A DNA stretch of 64,000 nt from Sepioteuthis lessoniana (GCA_963585895.1 OY757911.1:90460647-90524646), one strand, 5' to 3'; counted from the stretch's first letter, positions 33,346 through 44,650 are shown. A program made the numbers and translations. The notes: generated by a model from the letters alone, not told the origin.

Positions 33346-34085
33346 TTCTTCTGTAGTGAAGGGTCGAAAGTGATGGAATAGATTTATGAATATCAAACAG
33401 AAGATTTTAGGGTTTCATTACTAAAGTATATTACTAATAAATAAAAGTTAATTTGAATTTTAGCGATAAATTGGAAATTTTCGGTACTGCTATTTCAATT
33501 TACCAGGTGGCTGGTATAAAATGCTCTCTTTTTCCAAAAATAAGCAATTATAGTATTGAAAAAACTTTGGTCATTTTTGGAATCAGCATCATTAAACTAG
33601 CTAAAAAACGTGTCTTGACACCATAAATCGTGTGGACAAATGTTGATCTTATACATTAAAACAAAATTAATGTAAATTTATGGCTGGGTTATTCTGTAAA
33701 AATTCAAAATTGTGTAAATTCTTAAATGCATAAAAAGTCACTTGTTTTGAATTGGATCAAACAGTGCTTGATTCAGACTTGCTGAGGCCCTAAGCTGTTC
33801 AAAACTTTAAGGTCTCTTTTTATGCTAGAATTTTAACCGCCACCCCTTTTCTAAAACATTTTTAGGCCCCAGCTTTTTGGATCCATCATTTAGACTCCAA
33901 CATATTCATTTATACCCAAATTCTGCTTTATTCACACATTAAAGCTTTTTTTTAACCAGATAGGCAACAATGGAAATGGAATTAGGAGCTTCTTTTCACA
34001 AAGACCCATAAACCAGGATGAAGATGAATAATTCTTTTTACTGTAACCCAGAAATTGTGATATCATTTCTTAAATTTGGGTTTCA
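33346..34085. other. Unlabelled AT-rich intron sequence
   Basis: No gene recognised. The piece at about 33760-33960 (GAGGCCCTAAGCTG, TTTTAGGCCCCAGC) looks like another old interspersed repeat but has no second copy in the window. Confidence 0.45.
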
Positions 34086-34089
34086 ATTA

Positions 34090-34345
34090 TTTATTGGTAG
34101 AGTTCTCATGATGTAATGGCTAAAGTACTACAGTTACTTTGAAGTAAGTCAGTTCAAACTCCAGTCAATCTATTACACTCACTTTCGCACCAATACCCTA
34201 GAGAAAGGTATGATTCCCTTACCCCCCCTCCAGTTATAGGTTAAATAGTATTCTTAAATAGTATTCTTTCTGTTATTCTTTGACGAGAATGGTTTTAGTA
34301 TTAAATGATCTGCAAAGGTTCATTCGCCATTAAATAAAGAAACTA
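34090..34345 (+). mobile_element. tRNA-derived SINE, family S1
   Basis: Head TCATGATGTAATGGCTAAAG, B box AGTTCAAACTCCAG, body ACCCTAGAGAAAGGTATGA and tail GGTTCATTCGCCATTAAAT. There is a local duplication of TTAAATAGTATTCTT inside it. Confidence 0.7.
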
Positions 34346-34579
34346 ACCCAATTACCTATTGGCTTCTAAATCAAAAAAATTCTTCTTATTGCATTGCTGT
34401 TGTTTCAGTACTTTAAAAATGAGTATAAAATCCAATCTGAAATCTGTTTGAGGCCCTTAGCTGTAAATTGTTTAACTAATGCATTGGAGCCAAATCGGAG
34501 ACAAAGATGAAATTCCAATAAAATCTGATGTACCAGCCAACATATTTTTTCTTATCATTCCCTGTTGAAAGTGAGGAGG

Positions 34580-34920
34580 TTTATATGCTATCAATTGGAG
34601 TATTGTAATTAACTATTTCAATATGGAAACTACACAAGAATGTTACGAGCTATTTTAATCAAATCCTGGAAACAACATACCATGAAACAACAGTTGTACA
34701 GCCACTTACCCCCATCTCAAAAACCATCCAAGTAAGATGACAAGACATGCAGGATATTTCTGGTGAAGCAAGGACGAACTCATAAGTAACGTTTTTCATT
34801 GGACTCCCTACATATGGACGTGCCAGTATTGGCCGACCTGCGAGAACTTATTTGCATCAGCCCTGGGCAGATTCAGAAAGCAGTTTCGAGGATCTTCCTG
34901 GAGCGATGGATGATTGGGAC

Positions 34921-34925
<5 letters not shown>
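34580..34925 (+). mobile_element. RTE-like LINE 3' fragment
   Basis: Remnants of ACACAAGAATGTTACGAGC, AACAACAGTTGTACAGCCAC, ACCCCCATCTCAAAAACCAT and ACAAGACATGCAGGA correspond to the QQLYGHLPPISKT and RHAGHCW blocks of the family. The end passes into a (GA)n run at about 34928-34955. Confidence 0.6.
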
Positions 34926-34960
<35 letters not shown>

Positions 34961-34964
34961 TCAG

Positions 34965-35109
34965 GGTGCCGAGGCATCAAACATCTTTTTAGTTAATTTG
35001 AGAGCGCTGAATCTGGAAATTATCTAACTTTTTCTTGGTTAGCTACCCTTTTTGCTGCACAGAAATGCCTCATTTTTGAAAAAAAAGCATCTTTTTTTCA
35101 TTTGTTTAC
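34965..35109. repeat. Dispersed repeat, copy 2 of 2
   Basis: Second copy of the 32490-32628 repeat: GAGGCATCAAACATCTT, TTGGTTAGCTACCCTTTTTG, ACAGAAATGCCTCATTTTTG. The right end stops exactly where LINE-type coding sequence begins. Confidence 0.75.
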
Positions 35110-35129
35110 TGTACCGATGGCTGACAGCG

Positions 35130-36419
35130 CAACTTGATGAGATAATGCGAATTCAATAGAAATGAAAAAGGACTATAAAAACTCAAGTATAAACTATTGG
35201 AATCTACAGACAAGATATTGGAATAGAATTTGGGTTACAAAAATGTCTCATGCTTACGATGAAAAGAGGGAAAAGAGAAACATGTTGAATGAGGAAAACA
35301 TCAGAACAGTTGAAGAAAAATAAAACTACAGATACCCGGGAATATCAGAAGCAAACAGAGAAGAAAGAAAAAGTTTGAAATGAGTACTTCAGAAGAAGAA
35401 GAACAACAAAAAAAACTTCCCAAAACCAAACTCTGTAGCAGAAAACTTATCGCCAAAATAAATACCTGGGTAGTCCCCCTTATTCTGAACCCTTCTTAAA
35501 ATGGACAGGAGAGAACTTAGACTAAAGAACCGACGAACACAGAGATTGATGACTATGTACAGAGCATTACATCCAAGAGATGACCAAGATAGTCTGTGTC
35601 GAGAAAAAGAGGATGAAGAGGACTTGCCAGCATTAGGATTGCATGGAGGCAATAATTGCGAGACTCAAAGAATATACAAAAAAGAGCAAAGTCATTAACA
35701 GCAATATCAAAAGAAATAAGTTGCGGTCAAATAGAGAAACAAAATAAAGAAAAACAACTGTATGGAGTTTTCAAGCAATAAATTCAGAACTTTACACACA
35801 AGATGAACAGATGTCCTGAAGATGTAAACTGAATCTTTATTGAGAGCAGCTCAAAGTAATACCATAAGGACTAGTAATAGGTTTGGTTTCTTTGTTTAAT
35901 GGCATATCAAACTTTTGGGAATATCTAATGCCAAAGCCATCCTTTTAGAAGAATAGTAGTGGTACTATTAAACCCACAGCTTGGAGAATAAGGGGGTTCA
36001 TACATTTTCCAAGGATATTTGTCCGAAAATGATCGTAATTGCGCGACTGGATTTCGAACCGGTTTACTACGATTTCGCCGTCCAACGCTTTAACCACGAG
36101 GACACCCCCAAGTAATTATATCAACGCAATAATTGATAATATACAAAAGAATAGCAAGTGTTGGTTATGTAATGACAGAGTTGAAAGAATTAACCACATG
36201 CAGCATAAATGCAGCAAACTGACCTAAAAAGAATGCAAGAATAAGGATAACAGAATAGAAAAGGTAATTCACTTGGAGCTGTGCAAGGGATTAAAATTTG
36301 ACCATACTGACAAATACTCTATGCACAAACCAGAATCTGTCTTACAAAATGAGATGCATAAAATTCTCAGGGATTTTGAGACATAAACGCATCACCCAAT
36401 TTTGGCCGGAAGACCAGCC
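35130..36419 (+). pseudogene. Decayed LINE reverse transcriptase C-terminal region, part 1
   Basis: Across several frames it reads WNRIWVTKMSHAYDEKREKR, a TVEEK-NYRYPGISEANREE-like block (the 'KYLGI.EA' part of the ORF), then at 35501-35698 MDRRELRLKNRRTQRLMTMY and ALHPRDDQDSLCREKEDEED. After an S1 SINE come NSKCWLCNDRVERINHMQHK and a region ending DFETQTHHPILAGRPAL-like. These are the post-RT conserved blocks of a LINE family with the 'ALHPRDDVDRLY' and 'CRLCGDRDETINHI' signatures. The ORF stops at 36419 and continues at 38223. Confidence 0.7.
35887..36112 (-). mobile_element. tRNA-derived SINE, family S1, inside the LINE
   Basis: Reverse S1: tail complement TTTAATGGCATATCAAAC, B-box complement GGATTTCGAACCGG and head complement TTTAACCACGAGGACACC. 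AGTAAT occurs just before (about 35873) and just after (about 36110) the element and is a possible target duplication. Confidence 0.75.
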
Positions 36420-36685
36420 CTTGTGTTACGTTATGGTGCCAAATGAAATATGTGTAACACCACGACAACAAATAGACGTGTGTAACATTGCCTCACCGAC
36501 CCGGCACCATCTCGAATATTAATCAGCGTTACACTTCTCAAATACGTGACGAACCCGTTGCTTCAAATACGAAAAGTCTATTGACTGACTGTAACATTTC
36601 ACATTGCAGTCGGTCGATCGAAACACGAAAGAAACACAGTAAAAGGCATTAGTTCTTTCATAGAAACGCTATCAGATACATAGGT

Positions 36686-36976
36686 ACTATTTACCAACCC
36701 CTCCGCTCGGGCAGGATATGACACAAGGTCAATTTTTAAGCGGAGTTTAACAGGTTTGAATTCAGAGTTTTCCTTCTCCTAGACTAGCTGCCTAACCAAG
36801 GCTGAAGAACCTAGTCTGTCCTACTATTTACCCATAGCTGGAGGGAGAATAATTGGATTCATACCTTTCCCAAGGGTATTAGTCCTATGTGAAATGCAAT
36901 CAGTCTCGTCCAGGATTTGAACTCGAGTCGCCGTGTTCATTTCCTACGACGATAATGACTACACCACGGGCACCTC
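36686..36976 (-). mobile_element. Full-length tRNA-derived SINE, family S4, with 17-base target duplication
   Basis: Flanked by CTATCAGATACATAGGT at 36669-36685 and 36977-36993. The head at the right end reads, on the - strand, GGTGCCCGTGGTGTAGTCAT (A-box region) and GAGTTCAAATCCTGG (B box). The tail side has CAACCCCTCCGCTCGGGC and GATATGACACAAGGTCAATT. This is the best S4 reference copy in the window. Confidence 0.93.
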
Positions 36977-37413
36977 TATCAGATACATAGGTGATGGACG
37001 AAAGAAAATACCGACTGTGCTTTCTTCGGCTCTAGCGGCCCCTTTCTCCCTAGGATTTGTAGTAACTTCGACCCTCGACTCCCGACTCTGAACTATGAAC
37101 TAGACAAGACTCCTCAACAACTAAATAATTCTGCCTGTCTTAATTATTCCATTTATTAATCATATAAGAACACGTGTATTAAACTTTTATTTAATTTGAA
37201 TTAATCTTAACCTAGGTTAGGCGACTGAATGTTTACTTTTAATATCCGGACTTCAACAACGATTTCAAAACAAATCTCTAACATACTGTCACAGGTGGTT
37301 TCCAAAACAACCTGTCTACTTGATAATCGGCCGACACGCGCGACAAGTACGCCATATGACCTTCGCATGTAACCTACACATCCATTCAAAGTTTTCAAGC
37401 GAACTTACAATCT

Positions 37414-37841
37414 ACTATAGGACTTTACTCTCCTATAATTTAATGTGGGTGGTATGCCACTTGTTCCCACAACAAAGATGGCAGATGCTCACATATTCAG
37501 TCTCGGGAAACCATTGGCTAGCAGAAACACATGACATGCTTAAAACTACGTCCGCGCGTAAATTCTCGTCCTGCGTTTGGAGCCACCTACAAGACGCGTA
37601 TTTTCTATAAATACGTCGTCTTCAAACACCCTTTCTCTCTTTTACCCATTTTCTTCGCAGCGGCAACACACTCCCTCCAGTGTGAATCAACAGGAGTGAA
37701 AAGCAACAACATGGATGGGCCTCGCAGACATTCATATACATTGACTATGAGACTTTTTCCAGTCTCAGAGAAACTGCCTGGTTCCAACCATAAAAAGAAA
37801 GACATTTTAAATATGTAATCCTTTTGTAGTTTAGTCGTGTT

Positions 37842-37874
<33 letters not shown>

Positions 37875-38150
37875 CACACACGATTATTTTGTTAATAGAA
37901 TTAGCAATGTTTTTTTATGTATCAATGTAAGTTTTTTTTATTATAGTGTATAAATTTGTTTTGTTCGTCGCCTTGTTTTAAATGTTTTCGTCCTTTTGTC
38001 CGCGCCGTTTCATATCTTTTACTCACTTGTTGTATATCCTTCACTCATTTACTGCTTTATTCATGTGCCTATTCTACCTTTTTTCTAAACCTATAACATA
38101 AACTTCATTAACATAAAATTGTGGGGAACTTAAATACTAAATACAGGTCC
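37414..38150. repeat. Long direct repeat, copy 1
   Basis: About 740 bases matching 39022-39815: ATAGGACTTTACTCTCCTAT, GCTTAAAACTACGTCCGCGC, CAAGACGCGTATTTTCTATA, ATGGATGGGCCTCGCAGACA and GGGGAACTTAAATAC. It has a CG-rich first half and a run of (CA)n at about 37843-37868 at the same place in both copies. Likely a solo LTR or other retroelement terminus. Confidence 0.8.
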
Positions 38151-38222
38151 ATCCTCCTACACTACCAATACAAATATAATAATCACCTAATATAATTAAT
38201 TATCATCCTTGATTATATTACG

Positions 38223-38760
38223 CTTGTATTAACTAACAAGGAGAAAATAGCTTGTCATCTTAACTTTCCTGTCAACCATAAAGTGAAAATAAAAGAGAGC
38301 GAAAAAAAAAGACAATTACTTGGATCTTGCCAGAGAGCTGAAAAAGCTGTGGAACATGAAAGTGACGGTGACACCAATTGTAGTTGGTGTACTTGGAACG
38401 ATCTTCAAAGTCCTGGAAATGAGATTCGCAGAATTGGAGATCAGTGGAAGAATTAAGACAATCTACACCACAGCATTGTTAAAATCAGCTAGAATATTTA
38501 GAAACATCCAAGAAATCGGAAGAGACTTGCTGTCATAAATGTTTTCTTTACAACTTCATACGAACAGAACACGTGGGACGCCCGTCCGTCATAATACAAC
38601 TATAAAAATACTATTAAAAAGACAGGGGACATAACTACGTATTCACAACTATCAGGTTAGACAACTCAGACTTCAACAATTTAGACTTCAATTGGAAACC
38701 ACAAGGCGAAATTTCGTGTAGAGTGAAAATAATAATAATCAAATCTTAATAATCAAGCTT
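38223..38760 (+). pseudogene. Decayed LINE reverse transcriptase C-terminal region, part 2
   Basis: Continues the frame broken at 36419: LVLTNKEKIACHL, FPVNHKVKIKESEKK, then DLARELKKLWNMKVTVTPIV and VGVLGTIF, finishing TTALLKSARIFRNIQ and a stop at 38538. These are the usual last blocks of this LINE family ('DLAxELKKLWxMKVxVxPIVVGALGT', 'TTALLRSARILRxVL'). Trailing sequence ends in AATAATAATAATC. Confidence 0.75.
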
Positions 38761-39021
38761 TTCTCCAAGTATTTGAATTTCATGAATTTGTAATAAATAC
38801 ATGAAAAAATTGTCCCGAAGTAGGTAAAACAGAATATATAACTGTAGGGGGAGGTATATTTATTTGGCTTCCCAAATAGTTTGTGAAACAAGGTTGATTC
38901 AGTGAGGAGGTACCCCACAAGAAGCAAACCTTCAATTCTAATTACATTCAATGTATCTTTCAATAATTCTTTCCTATTGGAATCTTATATGCCATGAATT
39001 GTGGTTACCAGAATTTTTATG

Positions 39022-39815
39022 GTATAGGACTTTACACTCCTATAAATTATTTTGGGCGGTATGTCACTTGTTCCCACAAAGATGGCGGACGCTCACATAT
39101 TCAGTCTCGGGAAACCATTGGCCAGGAGGACCACGTAACATGCTTAAAACTACGTCCGCGCGTAAATTCTCGTCCTGCGTTTTGAGCCACCTACAAGACG
39201 CGTATTTTCTATGAATACGTCGTCTTCAAACACCCTTGTTCTCTTTTACCAAATTTCTTCGCAGCGGTAACACACCACCTCAAGTGTGAATCAACAGGAG
39301 TGAAAAAGCGACAACATGGATGGGCCTCGCAGACATTCAAAATATACATTGACTATGAGACGCTTTCCAGTCTCAGAGAAACTGCCCGTTTCTAATCATA
39401 AAAAAAGGACATTTTAAATATGTAATCCTTTTATAGCTTAGTTGTGTTAGACACACACACACACACACACTCACACATATACACACACTATTATTTTGTT
39501 AGTAGAGTTAGTAATTTCTTTTAGGTATCAATGTAAGTTTTATTATTATAGTATATAAATTTGTTTTGTTCGTCGCTTTGTTTTAAATGTTTATTTTGTC
39601 CACGCCGTTTTACAACCTTTATTTGTTTCATATCTTTTACTCATTTGTTGCATATTCTTCACTCATTGGCTTCTTTCATTAACTACTTTATCCATGTGCC
39701 TATATTATGTCTATACTATGCCCTATACAACCTTTTTTCTAAAACACTATATATCAAACACCAACATAAACTTGTGGGGAACTTAAATACCATAAATACA
39801 CATTCACACCTCCTA
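39022..39815. repeat. Long direct repeat, copy 2
   Basis: Second copy of 37414-38150 in the same orientation, about 1.6 kb downstream. It differs by small indels and substitutions, with a (CA)n run at about 39449-39470. It ends at CACCTCCTACA, a few bases before the hairpin element at 39830. Confidence 0.8.
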
Positions 39816-39829
39816 CAATGACTTCATTG

Positions 39830-40049
39830 GTCCAGGTTAAAAGCAGCGTAAGGGTAACCCGAAGCCAACCCTTTTTAGAACTTGTTTTTTCAATGCAGTT
39901 ATCTTTGGGGAACGAGAAATGTTTTAGTAAATGGACCAAAGTCTTGTTAACTAAAACTTTTTTTCGTTCCCCAATGATATCTCCATTGCAAAAACAAAAT
40001 CTAAAAATGGTTGGCTTCGGGTTACTCTTACGGTGCTTTTAACCTGGAC
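39830..40049. repeat. Foldback MITE-like element, 220 bases
   Basis: Terminal inverted repeats of about 42 bases: GTCCAGGTTAAAAGCAGCGT at the left, continuing AAGGGTAACCCGAAGCCAACC, and the near-exact complement GGTTGGCTTCGGGTTACTCT ... TTTTAACCTGGAC at the right. The inner part also folds (TGGGGAACGAGAAA against TTTTTCGTTCCCCAA), so almost the whole element is one imperfect hairpin. No coding capacity. Confidence 0.9.
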
Positions 40050-40463
40050 TATATTTGATTTTTAAAAATAAACACGCATCTTTTTCTTTTTATATTTAAC
40101 AAATATTGAGTTAATAGCATTTGTGTTGGAACTTCTGATCCGTTTCTGTTTACTTATAAGTTATGACTTGTATACTGTAAATAACCACAAACAAATAATA
40201 ATAAAAAAAATAGCTGATTTAATTTCTTATTTTTTAAAGGATTAGGAACATCTTATTTCTAATGGCCTGGATCTGATTTTTTAAAACACATTCTGCTTAC
40301 CAAAATAGCCAATTATCAAGTGTGACGATTGCTTTGTTACTGGGTGGAATGTAACAAGAGACAAGTTTATTTATCTTGTTGTCATGCCAGTAATTGATAG
40401 GAGAGAATCAACAGCAACAGATATGCATTTGTGGTCAGATATAAACAAGCTACTTTTCGCTGA

Positions 40464-40850
40464 TTTTTTTCTTTCTTTCTTTTCCTCTTCTCTTTTTCTC
40501 TTTCTTTCTCTCTTTTCTTTTTTTTTCCATTCTCGTTTTTCATTATTTCTTTTTTCTTTCTCTTTTCCCTTCATTTCCCCTTTTCTCTTCTTCCTTTCTT
40601 TCTTTTCTTTTTCTTTCTTTCTCTTTTCATTTTATTTCCCTTTTCACTTTCTTTTTCTCTTTTTCTTTCTTTTTTCCTTCTTTCTTTTACTTTTCTCCTC
40701 TTACTTTCTATTTTCTTCTCTTTCTTTGTTTCTCTTCATCTTCTTTCTCTCTTTTTCTCCTCCTTTCAATCTCTTCTTTCTTTCTTCCTCTTTCTTTATT
40801 TTCTTTCTCTATTTCTTTTAAGAATGTATCTCTCTCCTTTCTTTGTTTGT
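40464..40850. repeat. Polypyrimidine tract (TTTC/TTCC-rich)
   Basis: Nearly 390 bases with almost only T and C on the + strand. The 145-codon open frame over it encodes Phe/Ser/Leu only and is an artefact. Confidence 0.9.
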
Positions 40851-40859
40851 TTTTGTTTC

Positions 40860-42120
40860 CCCCCTGTTTTTCTTTGGGTTAATCAATCCAAGATAGTAGA
40901 ATAAACCACAAGTCTGAAAATGGCCATTGGTCTCCTCAGACCCTTCAATATTTTATACACTTGAATATAAGAACAAAGATAAAGGCTTTCTATGTCCTTC
41001 TTTCTTTCTTTCTGATTTCTTTGCTCCTTTTTGCTGTTTCTGTTTTTCTTCTATTTTTTCTATTCCATTTTCTCACCTTTATTTAGTTGTTTGTATTCAT
41101 TCTTTTTTATCCCTTCTTCTTCATTTATTGAGCTAACAGAAAATTTTCAAATTGCTAGAAAGGTATTCACTACAATAAATGCCTAAAGAAGGCTATAGGG
41201 TACTATGGCTTAACGATGACCAAACCAAGCACATTACTTCATGTACATTTGAGTATTAAATAGATTCTAAAGAATTCGTCTACCTTCAGTGCAAGGAATT
41301 ATTTGCTCTCTGGCTAAGCTCTTTATGGAAATAAAAACCTACATACAAAAGTGAGAAATGATTTATTTGTCTCCATTGTTTTATTAAACAAGCAAGAGGA
41401 AAGAGAAACTGGATAGATAAAATCTTTGGCCCCTGTCTTTGCTATAATACCCAAGTTTATAAAATATTGATGGCTATGAATAGGCCAATGACCAGTTTCA
41501 GGCTTACGGCTTATTCTACTTTCTAGGGGTTATGTATTTTTTATTAACTAACCTGAACAGATAAAATTTCTTTATTTGCAATCTGGGTATGAAGGAGAGA
41601 AGAACTCTTGTTGGGTTACTTGTAAATATCAGTAATATATGGCTCAGTTAAAGAAGGTTGTTATTGAATGTTATTTGGTATGAAAATATTTGAAGGCAGG
41701 AAAAATAGTAAGGGGAGGGAAATGGTGATGAGCCAAACATTATATTAGACTACTTTCTAAAACAGACTCAAAAGAAATTAGCATGTATACAAAGCATTAT
41801 TTTACTCATGAATGATGTGTGATCAAAAAGTATTGAGACTGAAGGTACACTGAATAGCTTAAATTTAAATGTAGATGTATGCAGAGCTGAATAACATATA
41901 TGATAAAGGAAAGATATTTGGACGTCTAGATTACTGTCTAGATACTTTCTGATCTGTAGTTTTCGGTAAAAGACAGAATCGTGCAAATGCAGCGCCCTCT
42001 ACACTCACCAAGTATTTTCTTGATTCCTAATCTGAAAATTCACCTCAGTAATAAACTGTTAGGACGTTGAGAACTTTAAAAGACATACAACGGCACAGCT
42101 TCACACTATATCAAAAGAGG
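40860..42120. other. Unlabelled intron sequence
   Basis: Apart from more T/C-rich DNA to about 41130, no repeat family or coding region was recognised. Confidence 0.5.
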
Positions 42121-42129
42121 AATTTAAGA

Positions 42130-42805
42130 AGTGCTTTCACCTGTAGAAGACTCACTGGAGTGAGTATGTTGGATGCCAAGGGGAGTATTTTGAAGAATAG
42201 CGTTCTGAGTATGTTACTAAACTTCATCCGATGGTGAGGTTCCAATTCTATGGATCTAAGAAGTGTGCCATATCTTTTCATTGCCATTACTTCCAGGTCC
42301 ACTCAGTACTGTTAAGGACACGTCTATGAGTCAAATATATCTGTTAAAAACTTATTCATTATTTGATAGGAATACTTGATGCCATATAATTGAATCATTT
42401 TCACAAAGAATAGTTACTTGAAGCTATACATTCTGTTGGATGGGACTGAAGAATACAACAACTGCACTCCTGTAGAGGAATAAGACTCCTCTCCAATGAG
42501 CGTCCTGGGTATGATACTAAACTACATCCAATTGTGAAGCTCCAGTCCCGAAGATTTGGGGAATGAAGAGTACCCTTTAATTTCCATTGATCCACTCTGG
42601 CTCAGAGTGGTAGAACCTGTTAGGGTCCCATCGATGGCTCAAAGGTTTAAATAGAAATATTTAATTGTCTTCTATACTTGAAACTGTTATGACTGAAGTT
42701 TAATTAAATTATTAGTATTAAATTGCTATACTTGAAACAATTTAACTGTTTGCAAACAAATGAGCTCTAGCTTGCCTAAAAGTGTTACCTACGAATTGCT
42801 CATTT

Positions 42806-42839
<34 letters not shown>

Positions 42840-42900
42840 CCTTTGGTATTAAATAACATACAAGGGTAGATATACCATAAAACACAACCAACTAACCCTC
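42130..42900 (+). mobile_element. Two tandem SINE S2 copies
   Basis: The first copy (about 42130-42400) is diverged: GAGTATGTTACTAAACTTCA, CATCCGATGGTGAGGTTCCA, CATTACTTCCAGGTCCACTC. The second (about 42425-42900) is better kept: ATGAGCGTCCTGGGTATGAT, GAAGCTCCAGTCCCGAAG, CCATCGATGGCTCAAAG, ACTTGAAACAATTTAACTG, an (AT)n run at 42809-42838 and the tail GATATACCATAAAACACAAC. Confidence 0.65.
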
Positions 42901-42965
42901 ATTGAAGCTATAATTGTTGGCTGAGAATTATTATTAGTCATTTGAAACCATATAACTGTATGAAA

Positions 42966-43192
42966 ATAAAGTAAGTAAAGTTGGCAACCTTAGTCGAGGG
43001 TAACCCGAAATCTCCCTTTTCAATAGCTACTATACAGAAGTGTAGGAGAGGGAGCTACTCCCTCCCTTGGACTGCTCAACTTTACCCTTGATCCGTACCT
43101 TATAATGCTGAGTGTTAAGCAAGGCGGCATCAAGTACCATTTTTTGAGTCTTTGGTATGACTCGACCAGGGATTGAACCCCGGTCTCAAATG
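42966..43192 (-). mobile_element. tRNA-derived SINE, family S3
   Basis: AAAGTTGGCAACCTTAGTCG at the left, then ATGCTGAGTGTTAAGCAAGG and GGGATTGAACCCCGGTCTC (B-box complement) at the right, where it stops before the A box, so the head is slightly truncated. Confidence 0.75.
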
Positions 43193-43369
43193 ACTATTAT
43201 TAAATAAAAATAATTTCTTGAAATCATATGATTATTAGTATCAAATAGTAATACTTGAAACCATACAATTGAGTGCAAATTGTTTGTATTAGATAAGAAT
43301 ACTTGATATTATATAACTGTATAAAAAAAACTCTTGGGAAACAACTACACAAAAAATGTAAATGTAAAT

Positions 43370-44420
43370 TGTCACGTGATATCCCACTGGGAGGAGGGAG
43401 ATAAAATTACTACTCCTCGTGTTTGAATTAACAGTATCTAGCCGTCAAAAAAATGACCGTTAAGAGAGAATGTGGGTCACAGAGGGGATATCAACAGGTG
43501 TTGGTACTTAGTAACCTCAGGTCGCCGGACACCGGAAGGGGAGGGAGAGAGAAGCCAAATGATTGGCTGGGACCCCAAAACGGAAGTGGGGCTCCCCCCC
43601 GTCAGCGGAAATAGATAGTAAGAAAGATTAGTTGTTTGGGCAGGGTTCGTAGAAGGCAGAACCAAAAGCCAAGTACTCCGGGTGAAGAAGACAAAAGAAT
43701 ATCTGAGACACGAGGGACCCGAGTTCTTCAAGCCAGTATTAAAAATAGCTTAAAGTCTATTAGCCCGTGAAAGAAGAAAGATTCTCCAGTGGAACCCCGT
43801 CGGAAAATAAGATAAGTAACTTTGGGGCCATTTCTCCTTTATACCCAAATTTTATATACCACTCTCTCTCTCTCTCAATTTGAAGAAAAACAAAATTCAA
43901 GAAAAGACATTTATATTCGTGGACTGTCCAATTATTATATGTTTTGACACTTTCAAAGTGTATATAACTGTAGTAAAGGAATCATATATTTTTATGTTAC
44001 CACGTGGTCTATGTTGTTACTTCATGCTTCCTTTTCAGCTTCTATTCGCCTTATGTTATCTTGCTTAGAATTGTCCTATTAATTCCTTTAAAATATCACA
44101 CTGGAAACCGGAGTTGCCGACTACTACAATATAATATTATTACGACTAAAACCTATAGGTCCATATTCTTCCATTGTCTAGGGGAAGGAAGTTTAGCGAC
44201 CTGGTGGGTGTGTGGATAGTGTGAAATTTGGAACCCCTTGCCAGCGGCGGTCAGTCTGGCCCTAAATTAATCCCTCACGTAATATGCCAGGTCTTATATG
44301 CCTGAGAGAAAAAGCTCTGAACGAGGACTTATTCTAGAAGGGATCAAGTGCCAACCTACCCCGTCTTCACACGTGCGAAATAAAACCCCGTCCTGGGATT
44401 TTAGTCAATTTCCCGTCACA
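43370..44420 (+). mobile_element. Solo LTR, family A (1,051 bases)
   Basis: Starts TGTCACGTGATATCCC and ends TTTCCCGTCACA. AAAT flanks it at 43366-43369 and 44421-44424. An AATAAA lies near the right end (GCGAAATAAAACCCCG), giving + orientation. It is about 85 to 90 percent alike by eye to 47203-48237 over its length. No internal gag-pol and no second LTR with the same duplication adjoins it. Confidence 0.9.
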
Positions 44421-44574
44421 AAATGTAGAATGAACATGATTCCCTAACCACTTGGCATAGAACAACCGAAGATAGGTTGACATGCCATTAAAATCAATCA
44501 CTTGAGCTAGTTTTACACAGCTTGAAAATTAGCCTTTTGTCACATCCTGTCCAATGAACTCCTTTATCCCCACT

Positions 44575-44650
44575 ATTGTTTTTCTACAAGGATGGCTTTG
44601 GCATTAAATAGCCAACAAAAGTTGATATGCCTTGAAACAAAGAAACTAAA
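44575..44650 (+). mobile_element. SINE S1 3' fragment
   Basis: CAAGGATGGCTTTGGCATTA then AAAGTTGATATGCCTTGAAA and AAGAAACTAA. A short tandem AAAGAAACTAAAC-type expansion follows. Confidence 0.55.

Larger units (their letters stand above)
36424..38222. mobile_element. 1.8-kb composite insertion splitting the LINE
   Basis: The LINE frame stops at CTTG (36420-36423) and resumes at CTTG (38223-38226). The inserted block begins TGTTACGTTATGGTGCC, whose motif set (CCAAAT, AAATAGACGTGTGTAAC) resembles the start of the LTR at 49569, and ends ATTATATTACG. It contains a whole S4 SINE (36686-36976), an AT/GC mixed LTR-like middle and one copy of the repeat at 37414-38150. The exact nature (LTR element with later insertions, or two insertions side by side) is not resolved. 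Confidence 0.55.

Noticed and set aside
37531..37818. 95-codon open frame in the direct repeat
   Set aside because: The matching copy at 39022-39815 does not keep the frame, and no domain is visible.
40384..40821. 145-codon open frame, Phe/Ser/Leu-rich
   Set aside because: Produced by the polypyrimidine tract; no membrane-protein pattern beyond composition and no start or splice support.
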